64,000 nucleotides of DNA from CAYUHJ01 sp964444365 (GTDB lineage: Bacteria; Planctomycetota; Planctomycetia; Gemmatales; Gemmataceae), in NCBI GenBank assembly GCA_964444365.1, contig CAYUHJ010000004.1:37154-101153 (forward strand), given 5' to 3'. This document shows positions 1 to 8,901 of the stretch, one piece after another (positions within the stretch are counted from its first letter, which is position 1; each line of letters starts with the position of its first letter). Both the position numbers and the translations under genes were made by a program. The notes below the pieces were generated by a model that did no database searches, was not told where the DNA came from, and saw only the letters and a program-made list of their open reading frames with translations.

Positions 1-1
1 G

Positions 2-1324
2 GAGCAGTTCCGACAGAGCGTGCTGGCGTCCGCCTTCCGCGGCGACCTCACCGCCGACTGGCGAGCGAAGAACCCGACCGCGGAACCCGCGACCGTGCTG
101 CTGGATCGCATCCGCAACGAACGCCGCAAACAGTGGGAAGCCAAGTACCCGAAGAAGACGTACACCGAGCCCGACCCCGTCGACGACAGCGACCTGCCGG
201 AACTGCCGGAGGGCTGGTGCTGGGCTAGTTGGAACGAACTCGCTGAGTGGATAACATACGGCTTTACCCGGCCGATGCCTCACGTCGAGGCTGGGCCTCG
301 CATCATTACCGCGAAGAATGTGCAGGACGGCGAGATCACTTTCGGGGGGGCACACAGAACGACCACTGCGGCTTTTGCAGAGCTTTCCGACAAGGATCGC
401 CCCAAAAGTGGCGATATTCTCATCACCAAAGATGGGACCATCGGGCGTGCAGCCATCGTGCAGGACGGAGAGCCATTCTGCATTAACCAAAGCGTCGCTG
501 TCGTCTGGATGAGGGGTTGCCAGGCCAATCGTAACTATTTGTTACGAGCTATCCAGGCACCATTCACTCAATCGCGAATTGCCGAGGCCGCTCAGGGGAT
601 GGCAATTCAACATCTCTCAATCACGGACTTCGGGCGATTTCCATTCCCACTCGCACCGCTCGCCGAACAAGACGCCGTGGTGGAACGGCTCAACGCGAGT
701 CTGACCACAATCGGACGAAGCCGTGCGTGGTGTCAAGACACGCAGGCAGATCTCGACCAACTCGACCAGTCCATCCTGGCGAAGGCGTTCCGCGGGGAAT
801 TGGTGCCGCAAGACCCGGCCGACGAGCCGGCATCCGTGCTGCTCGAACGCATCCGCTCCGGCTCGACGATCACCACGCCCGCGGCTCGATCCGTTCAGCG
901 TGGGCGGGCGAAGTTCTACGTCTTGCTGCTTCTACGGACCTGGAAGAAGCCGCTCGGTCGTGAGATGCTGGAACGGGGACTGGTGTTGATGCTCAACCCC
1001 AACATCCGGCGGGACATTCTCAACCGAACGAAGCCCAACACCCGGCGGTCGAAACCCCGCAAGACTGAACCGCATTTCGTGCGAGACATGCCTTCGCTTA
1101 TCGGCGAGATGCTACAGGACGGTCAGCTGGTGCCGGGGCCGGAAGCCGGCTTCTTCGCCGAGGGGCAGCACGACATCGACTTCACTGCTGCCCCGGAAGC
1201 CGACTTCGACGCCGTGCGGGAAACGGCCGAGGCCATGAAGGTGATCCAGAAGGACAAGAACCAAGCGATGGACGCGGAATTTGCGAGTCAACTCAATGGC
1301 GAAGTCTACGAGTTTGTTTCCTGA
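2..1324 (+). CDS. hsdS: Type I restriction-modification specificity subunit (HsdS), 5' end outside window, with extra C-terminal domain
   Basis: The frame is open from base 2, so the gene begins upstream and only its second half is present. The S subunit picks the DNA target for the HsdR/HsdM complex. The visible part opens with a conserved spacer (SVLASAFRGDLTADW), continues through the second target-recognition domain (TAKNVQDGEITF, PKSGDILITKDGTIG), and closes with the matching conserved repeat (SILAKAFRGELVPQDP). This double spacer is typical of HsdS. After about residue 285 come roughly 150 residues that are not part of the usual S subunit (RAKFYVLLLLRTWKKPLGRE onward). They may be a fused small component of the neighbouring ATPase system; that is inference. 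The stop is TGA at 1322-1324, and the next gene begins inside this one at 1296, suggesting one operon. No hsdM or hsdR is in the window. Confidence 0.88.
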   Translation, partial: EQFRQSVLASAFRGDLTADWRAKNPTAEPATVLLDRIRNERRKQWEAKYPKKTYTEPDPVDDSDLPELPEGWCWASWNELAEWITYGFTRPMPHVEAGPRIITAKNVQDGEITFGGAHRTTTAAFAELSDKDRPKSGDILITKDGTIGRAAIVQDGEPFCINQSVAVVWMRGCQANRNYLLRAIQAPFTQSRIAEAAQGMAIQHLSITDFGRFPFPLAPLAEQDAVVERLNASLTTIGRSRAWCQDTQADLDQLDQSILAKAFRGELVPQDPADEPASVLLERIRSGSTITTPAARSVQRGRAKFYVLLLLRTWKKPLGREMLERGLVLMLNPNIRRDILNRTKPNTRRSKPRKTEPHFVRDMPSLIGEMLQDGQLVPGPEAGFFAEGQHDIDFTAAPEADFDAVRETAEAMKVIQKDKNQAMDAEFASQLNGEVYEFVS

Positions 1325-3251
1325 CCCGCCGTTCCGGTTTCAGCCCGCCGCCGACCGCACGGAACCGCGGGTGTGGGTGCGGCGGGTGGTCGTCGTCGCC
1401 GATCGAACACCCCCGGCCGACATCATCCGCTAAGTGCCCTTCCGGTGCGGGCTCAACATCATCCGCGTCGCGGAGCGTCCGCCAGGCGATCCCCGCATAA
1501 TAGCCCACAGCGTCGGCAAAACCCTGCTGACCCGGCTCATCCGCTACTGTCTCGGCGAGCACCACTTCGCCACCCAGGAACGAACTTCGGCGATTCAGGC
1601 CCGATTCCCAACGGCATATGTGCTGGCAGAGGTCCGGTTGAACGGCGTCGGTTGGGTGGTCGCCCGACCGCTCCGAGACGGGAGAGCGAATGAGTCGTTC
1701 GCCGGCGTTGCCGACGACTGGCGAGCAGGGCTGGCACCTGCTCCGGAACTTCAGCGATTTACCGAGTTCACGAAGGCCGTGGAGGGATCGGTGCTCGGCG
1801 GTCTGCCAGCACTGACACTTCCGGGTTCCGGTCACGGCCCCCGTTGGCTGGATCTCCTCGCGTGGATCGGTCGCGATGCGGAGTGCAAGTACCAGCATCC
1901 ACACGAGTGGCGGAGCCCACTGGCCCGATCCGGAACCGCCCCACTCGATTTGAACGATGCCTGCCTGATGACGGCGTGGGTGATGGGGGTACTCGACACC
2001 GAGGACATTGCCGAGCAGCAGAAGCGTCAGCGGTGGGCCGAACAACGGAACTCCGCCAAGGCCGAGGCAGAGAGACTGCGACGACGTTCTGATGCGATGG
2101 AGCCGATTCTGGCGGAGCGATTCGGTGTCTCGGCAGACGAATTGTCGGGAGGTCTGTTCGGAGACAAGGCCAGGGAGGTCATCGCGAGTCACATCGCCGA
2201 GTTGGGAAAACAGCGTGAGAACGTGCTATCCGGCGTCCGCCTCGGGGAGTTACAGGATGAGATGATTCGCACGGCTGGCGAGGTGCGGGTTGTCGAGTCT
2301 GAGATGGAACAGGTCGCCGGGCTCCAACGGGAAGCCGAGGCAGACCTTCGTCAACTCCGAAGCGGCTCAACCACCGCCGCCGAGTTCTATGCGGCTGCGG
2401 ATCGCCGCGTTTGCCCCCTGAAGCGAACGGATTGCCGCTACCACCCGAACAACGCCACGACGGTGCCGGACGACGAGCGGGAAGCCCGGATCGAACAGCG
2501 GCAGGCGGATTACGTTCGGCACACCGAGCGAATCAACGAACTGAGTGCCCGGTTGGTCCGACTGCAACAGGCGGCTGCCGATGCACGACGGGCCTACGCG
2601 GATGAGCGGCAATCGCGTGACCTGGCACTCCGTCCGATCGAGCATTCGATCGGACGCTGGGCGGAGCTTGAGGGACAACTCGGCCAGTACGTCGCAGACT
2701 GCAGGTCGGCTGACAGCGAGCAGGGGAAGGCGGATCGTGCGGACAGGCGGATCCGTGAATCCCAAGGACAGCAGCGGATTGAGAGGGCCGAACGCGAGCA
2801 GCGGGTGAAACAGTTGAGTCGGTTTTACGACGAGACGTTGAGGCGATTGATCGGCCCGGCCGCTGGCGGCTCGATCACCCGTGACGCCCGCGGGTTGCAC
2901 CCGACGCCGGATGACGCCATCGCCCCAGGCGGAGCAACGCTCGGGTCGCTGGCACAAGTGATCTGCCTGGACTTGGCCTATCTGATCGCAACCGCGTCTG
3001 GCGTGGGGCACTTACCCGGGCTTCTTGTTCACGACAGCCCCGAGAGCATCGTGATGGAATCGGCACTATACGACCGGCTGCTTCGGTTCGTACTGAGCAC
3101 GGAAACGGAGTTCAGGCCGGGTGCGGTCAACTTTCAGTACATTGTGACGACCACCGCCCTTCCACCAAACGAGGTGGGCCGGGAGCCGTACGAAGTCCTC
3201 GTTCTGGACGCCCGATCCGAATCCACTCTTTTGCTCAGGCGGTCATTTTAG
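1296..3251 (+). pseudogene. SMC/RecN-like ABC ATPase (ABC-3C type), N-terminus interrupted by in-frame TAA at 1431-1433
   Basis: An ATG at 1296, overlapping hsdS by 29 bases, opens 45 codons ending ...RTPPADIIR. They are followed by TAA (1431-1433) and then, in the same frame, an intact 605-codon ORF from GTG 1434. The upstream peptide (VWVRRVVVV) is the usual first strand of these ATPases, so the stop splits one domain. The rest has a P-loop (AHSVGKTLLTRLIRY), a long coiled-coil-rich middle with a Cys pair (CPLKRTDC), and a Walker-B-like stretch near the end (LLVHDSPES). The layout resembles ABC ATPases of three-component conflict systems, which act on nucleic acids next to small partner proteins; the assignment is by pattern only. 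GTG 1434 lies directly after the stop and has no visible ribosome binding site. The product could be reinitiated, read through or lost. Confidence 0.7.
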
Positions 3252-3341
3252 CCACTGCCCTTCTCCAGGATCTTCCCGCCGGGAGCCAGCTTCATTTCGT
3301 GGGATTGTTTGTCCCCGTTGTCCGGCACGTCGTGCTTGCGA

Positions 3342-3590
3342 TCAGGGGGGGAGGCCTTCGATCGCGGCGAGCAGGTCGTCCAGTAGCCGGTTCAGGACGA
3401 TGAGTTGACAGGCCTGTTCGCTGTCGAGCCGGCGTCTTGGTGGGTGGGGCGGGGAGTTGGGTTCGCCGAGGCTAGCGTGGCGGAGGTGGGCTGCCAGGAG
3501 GCGGTTGGCCTGGGCCAGGCGAGCGGGGAGGTGGTCCCAGTTGCGGCGGGGTCGGGACGGGGGCAGCTCGGGTTCGGTCGGTTCGGACAC
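3342..3590 (-). CDS. Small hypothetical protein (82 aa)
   Basis: I do not recognise this protein. It has a proline- and arginine-rich first half and a leucine-rich C-terminal helix (QLIVLNRLLDDLLAAIEGL) that could mediate oligomerisation. The start is GTG with GAGG about five bases upstream. It is the last gene of the long minus-strand run that starts near 16.6 kb, about 106 bases after the 206-residue gene, so it may be co-transcribed. GC-rich sequence makes chance ORFs common here; the start context and the helical end are the main support. Confidence 0.45.
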   Translation of the reverse strand: MSEPTEPELPPSRPRRNWDHLPARLAQANRLLAAHLRHASLGEPNSPPHPPRRRLDSEQACQLIVLNRLLDDLLAAIEGLPP

Positions 3591-3696
3591 GGTGGCCTCG
3601 CGGGTTCGGGGATGGCGGGCCGGGTGGTGGGGACCCGGCGTCGGGGGGTGGGTTCCTGGTGTGGGTGATGGGCCGGTTCGTTGACGGGGTGGTCCG

Positions 3697-4317
3697 TTAC
3701 GCGAGGTCGGGCAGGTAGCGGGGGTCGCGCTGGTACAGGAAGTAGGGGCTTTCGGGGTCTGTCGTGGGGTCGTAGTCGTCGTCTTCGCCGACCAGTTCGT
3801 CCCAGGTCGCGGTGCGGGGGGCGGGGCGGCGGGCGTGGGTTCGGCGGCCGCGGACGATCCGGGCCAGGCGGCGGAGGGTGGCCGCGGTCCGTTTGGCGAG
3901 CCACTTCCAGTTTCGGTCCAGGTACTGGGGTTCGGCCGGGTCGCAGGAACTACCGTTGGACGTCAGGTCTTGGAACCGGTCCGCGAGGGCTTCGAGCCGG
4001 TCCGGGAGGTCGTCCAGGGGGGCGGTGAGTTCGAGGGCCAGGTCGGGGCGGATGATGCTGAGGCCGGGGATCCGGCTCGCTTGCTCGTAGAACGCGTCGC
4101 CGATGGGGGAGATCGGGATGGTGAGCCGGGCGGGCAGGTGCTCGTTCGCCGGGACCGTGAGGGTCTGGGTTGGGAACCGGGCGTGGTGGGACCGCTTCGT
4201 CGGGTCGTCCCGGTCGTCGGTGCGGAACGTCTCGTGGCCGTGGGCGTCGCGGCTGCAGTTCGGGTACTTCGAGCGGAGTCGGGCGCGCCGGCGTTCGTGG
4301 TCGGTGGGTTTCGGCAC
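3697..4317 (-). CDS. Hypothetical protein, mobile-element type (206 aa)
   Basis: The start is GTG at 4317, chosen because a strong Shine-Dalgarno site (GGAGG, then eight bases) precedes it; the open frame runs about 1.1 kb further upstream but that part is low-complexity Arg/Pro/Thr and has no such site. The N-terminus is basic (KPTDHERRRARLRSKYPNC) and could bind nucleic acid. The middle holds a compact hydrophobic domain (LTIPISPIGDAFYEQA; PDLALELTAPLDDLPDRLEA), and an Arg-rich stretch is followed by an acidic Asp/Tyr-rich tail (WDELVGEDDDYDP). No family is recognised. It belongs to the minus-strand block of small accessory genes. Confidence 0.62.
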   Translation of the reverse strand: MPKPTDHERRRARLRSKYPNCSRDAHGHETFRTDDRDDPTKRSHHARFPTQTLTVPANEHLPARLTIPISPIGDAFYEQASRIPGLSIIRPDLALELTAPLDDLPDRLEALADRFQDLTSNGSSCDPAEPQYLDRNWKWLAKRTAATLRRLARIVRGRRTHARRPAPRTATWDELVGEDDDYDPTTDPESPYFLYQRDPRYLPDLA

Positions 4318-4726
4318 GGTGGTGCCTCCGGGTACGGGGGACTGGGAAGGGGACAGGTCTGATGACCGGGTCCGGGTGGGCCTAATCGACTTCCCGGTGT
4401 CGCCGAATGGCTGGCGTGAACCGTATCGTTGGGTACGAGCGTTCGGTTCGGATGCCCCGCGGGGGCCGGTTCGATCGTTCCGCTCGGACCGCCCGGTGCG
4501 TTCGGGGCCTTCGTTCCGTTCGGAAGGTTCGACCGGTGTCGGTCCGGGGCCGGTGGGTCGGGTGGCCCGATTCCAGGGCTGATTCCGGGTTCGGTACAGG
4601 TTGAGCCCGGGCCTCCGGCGGGGGCTTGGACCGATGCGGGTACCGGCCGGGGCCGGTCCTTCGCGTTGGCGAGCGGACGGGCCGTGGCCCCGGTGGGGTC
4701 CGGCCGCGTGCCGGGGCCGGGCGGGT
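4318..4726. other. Gene-free interval (409 bases)
   Basis: GC-rich spacer between two well-supported starts. Both strands are open in several frames, but the predicted peptides are Gly/Arg/Ser or Pro/Arg low complexity with no start context. The only identifiable element is the GGAGG site at its left edge, which serves the gene at 4317. Confidence 0.5.
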
Positions 4727-4981
4727 TCAGGTCGCCTTCGGCGGGTACGCCTTCGATTCGGCCAGGTACTTGGCCAGGTAGGCTCGGAAGCTGAGGCGGG
4801 AGGCCAGGGCGTTGTCGCGGAGCCGCCAGTAGATCGGCTCGGGGATCGGGGCGTTGAGGATCCGCGTGCGGTGCTCTTTGCCGTCGGCGTCCGGCGGTGT
4901 GGCCGTCCGCGGTTCCGCGATCGCGTCGGTGTTCGTCTCCGGGTTCGTCTCCGGGTCCGGGTAGTGGGGTTCGGTTTCCAT
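4727..4981 (-). CDS. Small hypothetical protein with C-terminal IxxRLxxxAxxxxLxxxxYLAxxL helix (84 aa)
   Basis: The start is ATG 4981, preceded by GAGGAG with a six-base gap, one of the best ribosome binding sites in the block. The first 40 residues are disordered (Pro/Glu/Thr). The last 45 form a conserved-looking helical unit (PIPEPIYWRLRDNALASRL, then FRAYLAKYLAESKAY). The same layout occurs in the 77-residue gene at 10842-11075 (LPTPIWERLHINAIRSGLPL, then DYLAILLEHAEPL), so the two are probably paralogues. The helical unit recalls ribbon-helix-helix or antitoxin-like dimerisation segments, but that is only a guess. Confidence 0.6.
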   Translation of the reverse strand: METEPHYPDPETNPETNTDAIAEPRTATPPDADGKEHRTRILNAPIPEPIYWRLRDNALASRLSFRAYLAKYLAESKAYPPKAT

Positions 4982-5404
4982 GTTCGCTCCTCGGTTCGGG
5001 TGGTGGCGTCGGCTTCCCCGCCGGGGCGGGTGGCCTCGGGTGTCGGTCGGGACCGCTCGCTTTCGCGGTCGGTCGTCTCCGTCTTCGATCGGATCCCCCT
5101 TCGCGGGTGGATGGGTTCTTTCTTCGGCATCGTTCCCCTGTCCCGTTCTTTGGTTCGTTCCCGACTCTGATTCGATTCCCGTTTCGTTCGGTGGTGTTCT
5201 CGGTCTCGTGTTCCGGTGCCGTGTTCGGTCACCCCCTCGCAGGGTCGGCCGCCCGCCGACTGGGCCTGGATCGGGTCGCACGGGTTGCGTGCTGCCGTGT
5301 GGCCACCGCCCTTGCCGGCGGTGCGTCCGCTTCTTGTATCCCGCGGCGGAAATCGCGGCGTCGACGTCGGCCCGACGGCACTGGGCCGCCGGGAAGGGGC
5401 AAGC
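4982..5404. other. Gene-free interval (423 bases)
   Basis: Spacer between the 233-residue zinc-motif gene and the 84-residue gene, both on the minus strand. Apart from the Shine-Dalgarno site of the downstream gene at its left edge I see no gene, repeat or clear promoter. Confidence 0.45.
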
Positions 5405-6106
5405 CTACCTGCCGCGGGCCACGCGGCGCGCTTCGTGGGTGGCGGCCAGCTCGGCCGCCCAGCACCCACAGGACTTCTGTCGGCCGGACCGCAGGTGGTC
5501 GCGGTCGACGGTTTTCTCGATGCCGCACACGCAGCGGCAGCGGTGCTTCCGGTTCGGGAGGTCCTCCGTCACGGTGAGTCGGCCGAACGTCCGGCCGACC
5601 AGCCTCACTCCGGCGGCGGGAGATTCCTTCGCGAGCGACGACGGCTCGGGCCAGCGGTCGGGGAAGGTGTGCCGTCCGGCAAGGATCAGCACGCCGTGGT
5701 ATTCGAGTTGACGCAGGATCGGCGAACCACTGGGGCGGCCCCGGAGCCCGTAGTGGCGTTGCAGCCGCGACGAGCCGCCGGCCACCTTCCGCAGGCGCGC
5801 GAGCCAGGTCTCCCGCTCGTGCGTCGCCGCCGTCAGGAACTCGGCGGTCGGCTCGCCGGCCGCGACGAGTGACATGGGGTTGGCGTAGACCGTGACCGCC
5901 TTCGGGGGGTCGGTCATCGCGATTCGGAAGAGGTGCGGCATGGCGGCCTCGGGCTCCGGCGAAGCGATGAAGCCGCAGAGTTTTGCGAGCGTGTCCCACG
6001 CGAGGTGGTCGAAGTCGGGCTCGGTGCGGCTGACCGTGAGGCCCGGCCCGCGTGACAGGAGGTGCTCGAGCGTCCCTCGCGGTCTCGTGGCCTTTGAAGT
6101 GCCCAT
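5405..6106 (-). CDS. Phage/element-type protein with C-terminal Cys-rich (CxCG...SCGC) motif
   Basis: 233 residues from ATG 6106; an upstream in-frame ATG at about 6148 is possible, and the GAGGAAGG stretch lies between the two. The C-terminal 60 residues match a short zinc-ribbon-like module frequent in phage and mobile-element proteins: GRTFGRLTVTEDLPN, then CRCVCG, then LRSGRQKSCGC. It is often found near HNH or AP2 DNA-binding proteins. The N-terminal half (DFDHLAWDTLAKLCGFIAS and onward) is not recognised. The module suggests DNA binding, but no nuclease motif is seen. It sits in the minus-strand accessory block. Confidence 0.65.
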   Translation of the reverse strand: MGTSKATRPRGTLEHLLSRGPGLTVSRTEPDFDHLAWDTLAKLCGFIASPEPEAAMPHLFRIAMTDPPKAVTVYANPMSLVAAGEPTAEFLTAATHERETWLARLRKVAGGSSRLQRHYGLRGRPSGSPILRQLEYHGVLILAGRHTFPDRWPEPSSLAKESPAAGVRLVGRTFGRLTVTEDLPNRKHRCRCVCGIEKTVDRDHLRSGRQKSCGCWAAELAATHEARRVARGR

Positions 6107-6530
6107 GTGAGACTGAACCTTCCTCGTATCCGCTCGGCGGTGGGTCATATTTAGATATCTTCCCTTCCGGGTCACTGGATCACTGTCTCGAACTGATGTG
6201 GTCTGTCAGGCGGATGTCGGTTTTGCCCGGCCCGAGGGAGGAAGGCGGCCGGTAAAGGATCTGTGTTGGACGATGGGGTGTAGAGGGAACGCCCCAAACG
6301 AGAGGGGATGGCAGTGTGTCGGAACGCCACCGAGAAGTCCCCAATACTCTGGCCGGATTTTTGCCCAATCCGGGCAACATCTGCTCGCAGAAGCGAAACT
6401 GTTGCGTCTCCGGGTCCGATATCGAACTCTTTCAAGCTCGTACGACATCACGGCCTGGACTTGGCTCTGTCGGCCTGGACTTCCAGCCCTGCCGCTCGAT
6501 TCGACAGGGTTGCTTCTGGAAATGTCGTCT
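6107..6530. other. Gene-free interval (424 bases)
   Basis: Less GC-rich than its neighbours. Three overlapping ORFs of 66-118 codons exist on the minus strand, but they share no protein-like features and lack start signals. It could hold the promoter for the 233-residue gene; no convincing -35/-10 pair was found. Confidence 0.4.
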
Positions 6531-6986
6531 TCACTCCCGTGCCGTGACCACCTCCTCGGCAATAGCGGGGCGATTCCGAAGGGCGTCGATGGCCCGACCC
6601 GCCTCCCGCTTGGTCAGTCCTCGGAGGGTGGTCCGCCGTCCGATCGCCTTGGCGATTTCGGCATCGAGTTCCGCTCCCGACAGTCCCACCTTTTTCGCGA
6701 GGTTCTGGAGGTACTGGACCTGCTTCGTGGTGATCGCCTCCTCGGTACGAGTCGGATGAGCATTTGTCGCGTGAGCAGTCACCGGCCTTTGAGCCGTTTC
6801 GGACCGCCGTTCCCGACTCCGCTCGATTTCGACGTTGAGGGCCTCCTCGGCCAGGGCGAACAGTTCGCCGATCTTGGCGAGCACGGCTTCAGGGTCGTCG
6901 GGGGTGGCCGGGATGTCGCCGTCCAGGACGGCCGTGTAGGAGTTCGATCCGACGGTTCTGGTGTACCCGACCTTGGCCGTGAGCAT
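6531..6986 (-). CDS. Small accessory protein with C-terminal helical domain found in phage/plasmid proteins (151 aa)
   Basis: The start is ATG 6986 with GGAG seven bases upstream. The N-terminal 40 residues look like a small beta domain (VGYTRTVGSNSYTAVLDGDI) followed by a charged linker. The C-terminal 50 residues (TKQVQYLQNLAKKVGLSGAE, then GLTKREAGRAIDALR) match the short helical module common at the ends of phage and plasmid recombination or annealing-related proteins. It lies just downstream of the DUF932 gene, and the two families often co-occur in mobile elements. The function is unknown. Confidence 0.68.
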   Translation of the reverse strand: MLTAKVGYTRTVGSNSYTAVLDGDIPATPDDPEAVLAKIGELFALAEEALNVEIERSRERRSETAQRPVTAHATNAHPTRTEEAITTKQVQYLQNLAKKVGLSGAELDAEIAKAIGRRTTLRGLTKREAGRAIDALRNRPAIAEEVVTARE

Positions 6987-7220
6987 GGTAGGCTCCGAGA
7001 GTAAGGGGTGCATGAGAGTTACCCCGGTCGGCCGGGGGGGTCGGCGACGGGTGGTGCGAGACGCCCCCGTCGGCGGGCGAGGAGGAGCGAACGGCGGCCG
7101 CCGGGACGCGGGTCCTGGCGGCCTGGATCGGTCTCGTCCTCGTCCGCGACGTCAGTTGATGCCGGCGAGGGCCAGGCTGAGGTCCCACGCCTTCTGCTTG
7201 ACCTGGGCACCGGTCCCGAA

Positions 7221-8126
7221 TCAGATCGTGTTCAGCCGGTTCGTTCCGGTGCTGCCGCGGGTCGGGCGGGCGTGGTCGACGTACTCGGTGACGGCGTTGA
7301 GGGCGGCCCACGCCGTGCCCTTGATGCCGGGGGAGTCGTGGCCGATCCCCTCGTCGAAGAGCCGCAGCAGCGTCGACCGCGTCTCGACCGCCTTCGCGTT
7401 GTCGACCCCTTCCGGCGGGTCCGGGTACAGGGCGTCGAAGAAGGACATCAGCTGGGCACCGGTCGGGTACGAGCCGGCGAGCCGGTTGATGACCGCCTCT
7501 GCGTCGTCGTAGAACTTCTGAGCGAGACCGAGGACTTGCTGGGCCTCGTTGATCTTGCTGGCGAGGTTGCCGTTGTGCCGGATGCTGACGCCCTGCCCCT
7601 GTCCGCGGGCGTGGGCGAGGGAGAGGGTGTTCTGGCACACCACTCGAATGGGGGTGAAGAACGCCCGCAGTGCGGCCGACCCGTCGTGGGCGTTGGACAG
7701 GAGCAGGTACTTGTCGACGAGGTCGTCGGTGTCGCGGACGCGGATGTGGCCGGGCAGTTTCGCCAGCAGCCAGATCTTTTCCCCTTGTCCGAGTGCCCCG
7801 GCGGTGTGGTACCGGAGCCCGCCGTCCGCGACGACGGCGTCGAGGAACCCGAACGCCTGTCGGTTCTGGACCGGGACGTAGCGTTCCCCGACGACGCCGA
7901 GCACGGTGCGGGAGTCGGCCCGGACGACGGCCCGCGATTTCGGAACGGGGAGCCCGTCGGTGGTGGTCATCGGGGCGAGGGCGACCTCGTAGTCGAGCCC
8001 GGCCGCGGTGATCGCCTGTTCGGCGGTGGCGGGTGCGTCGAGCGGGGTACCCAGTCGGTGCCAGGCGGGTTCGCCGTAGACGGCGATGGCGGGCTTTCCG
8101 TTCGTCGATGCGATGTTCGCGGCCAT
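7221..8126 (-). CDS. DUF932 domain protein (phage/plasmid-like TIGR03299 family), shortened by in-frame TGA
   Basis: 301 residues from ATG 8126, with GGAGG eleven bases upstream. DUF932 proteins are widespread in plasmids, ICEs and phages; their biochemical role is not settled. Typical segments are PAWHRLGTPLDAPATAEQAI, RYVPVQNRQAFGFLD, FTPIRVVCQNTLSLA and KGTAWAALNAVTEYVDHARP. The stop TGA at 7221-7223 falls where the family normally has Trp in an xWFGxGAxxK context. The same frame continues for 22 codons (FGTGAQVKQKAWDLSLALAG) to a second stop at 7152-7154. The gene is therefore probably a nonsense mutant lacking its C-terminal 23 residues, unless the base is a sequence error. Confidence 0.82.
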   Translation of the reverse strand: MAANIASTNGKPAIAVYGEPAWHRLGTPLDAPATAEQAITAAGLDYEVALAPMTTTDGLPVPKSRAVVRADSRTVLGVVGERYVPVQNRQAFGFLDAVVADGGLRYHTAGALGQGEKIWLLAKLPGHIRVRDTDDLVDKYLLLSNAHDGSAALRAFFTPIRVVCQNTLSLAHARGQGQGVSIRHNGNLASKINEAQQVLGLAQKFYDDAEAVINRLAGSYPTGAQLMSFFDALYPDPPEGVDNAKAVETRSTLLRLFDEGIGHDSPGIKGTAWAALNAVTEYVDHARPTRGSTGTNRLNTI

Positions 8127-8274
8127 GCTGGGGGAGCCTCCGGTGTCGGGTTGGGGCACCTCGTGTACCCCCCTGAAAAGCGCCACTGGCTCCGGGTTCG
8201 GAACGCGTCTGGCGTTCACCGGTTCGTGTCCGTTGCTTCGGGCGACCGGTGCGTCGCGTCACGAGCGAGACCGT

Positions 8275-8883
8275 TCAAGCGGTCGCAGAGGTGAGGGTGT
8301 GCTGCGAATCACGCTTCACGTCGAACGCCTTGACGAAGACCGAGCCGCCGTTGGAGAGGGGCAGAGTGAACGGCGTCGTGAGGGCGGGTTGATTCCATAG
8401 TGCGAAGCTTGCCAAAAGGTCCGCCCACTCGGTCAGCACGTCACCCCGGCTCACGGCCACGACGATCAGCAGCGACGCGGAACGGACCCACCCGAGTCGT
8501 TTCAACTTGTCCGCGTCGGACTCGATCTTTCGCAGCCACTTCCCGCCGGTCCGGTTCCCGTCGTGCAGCAGGGCGATTTCGGCGAACACCCAGCAGTGGT
8601 GCTCTCCGTCGTTCGGCCCGCCGACCCGGAGGTCGCCGAAGCCTCGGTCCGTGTCGTCGCCGTCCGTCCCGACGTTTTCGCTGGCGTAGGTGGGCTTGGC
8701 CGTCACCTCGCAGAAGGGGTAGCTTTTCTGGTGCTGCTTGCAGGCCAGGAACGCCTCCCAGTTGAGCCACTCCTCGAACGAGGAGGCGGTCTCCGCCATG
8801 ACCTGGATGTCGACCGCCCTGGCCTTGAGGCGTTCGCAGACGATGCGGTACACGTCGGTTGCGAATTTGTGGGATTCCGTCAT
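8275..8883 (-). CDS. Conserved hypothetical protein, paralogue of the gene at 39734-40309
   Basis: 202 residues. No named family is recognised, but it closely matches the protein at 39734-40309 along its length: FATDVYRIVCERLKARAVD versus FAADVFRTVCDRFRAKASD, PFCEVTAKPTYASE in both, FGDLRVGGPNDG in both, and SLLIVVAVSRGD versus ALLIVVAVRTGD. Invariant polar residues (WEA, PFCEV, GDLRVGGPND, FAEI) suggest an enzyme, possibly a nuclease-like fold; that is inference. It starts 18 bases after the EEP-family gene and is probably co-transcribed with it. The C-termini of the two paralogues diverge after the shared FD[VI]K. Confidence 0.72.
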   Translation of the reverse strand: MTESHKFATDVYRIVCERLKARAVDIQVMAETASSFEEWLNWEAFLACKQHQKSYPFCEVTAKPTYASENVGTDGDDTDRGFGDLRVGGPNDGEHHCWVFAEIALLHDGNRTGGKWLRKIESDADKLKRLGWVRSASLLIVVAVSRGDVLTEWADLLASFALWNQPALTTPFTLPLSNGGSVFVKAFDVKRDSQHTLTSATA

Positions 8884-8901
8884 CGCGTCCTCGGGTGCGA
8901 A

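Noticed and set aside
7221..7223. TGA read as an amino acid (recoding or selenocysteine)
   Set aside because: Other genes here end at TGA (for example hsdS at 1322-1324) and no stem-loop after this TGA was evident; a simple nonsense change fits better.
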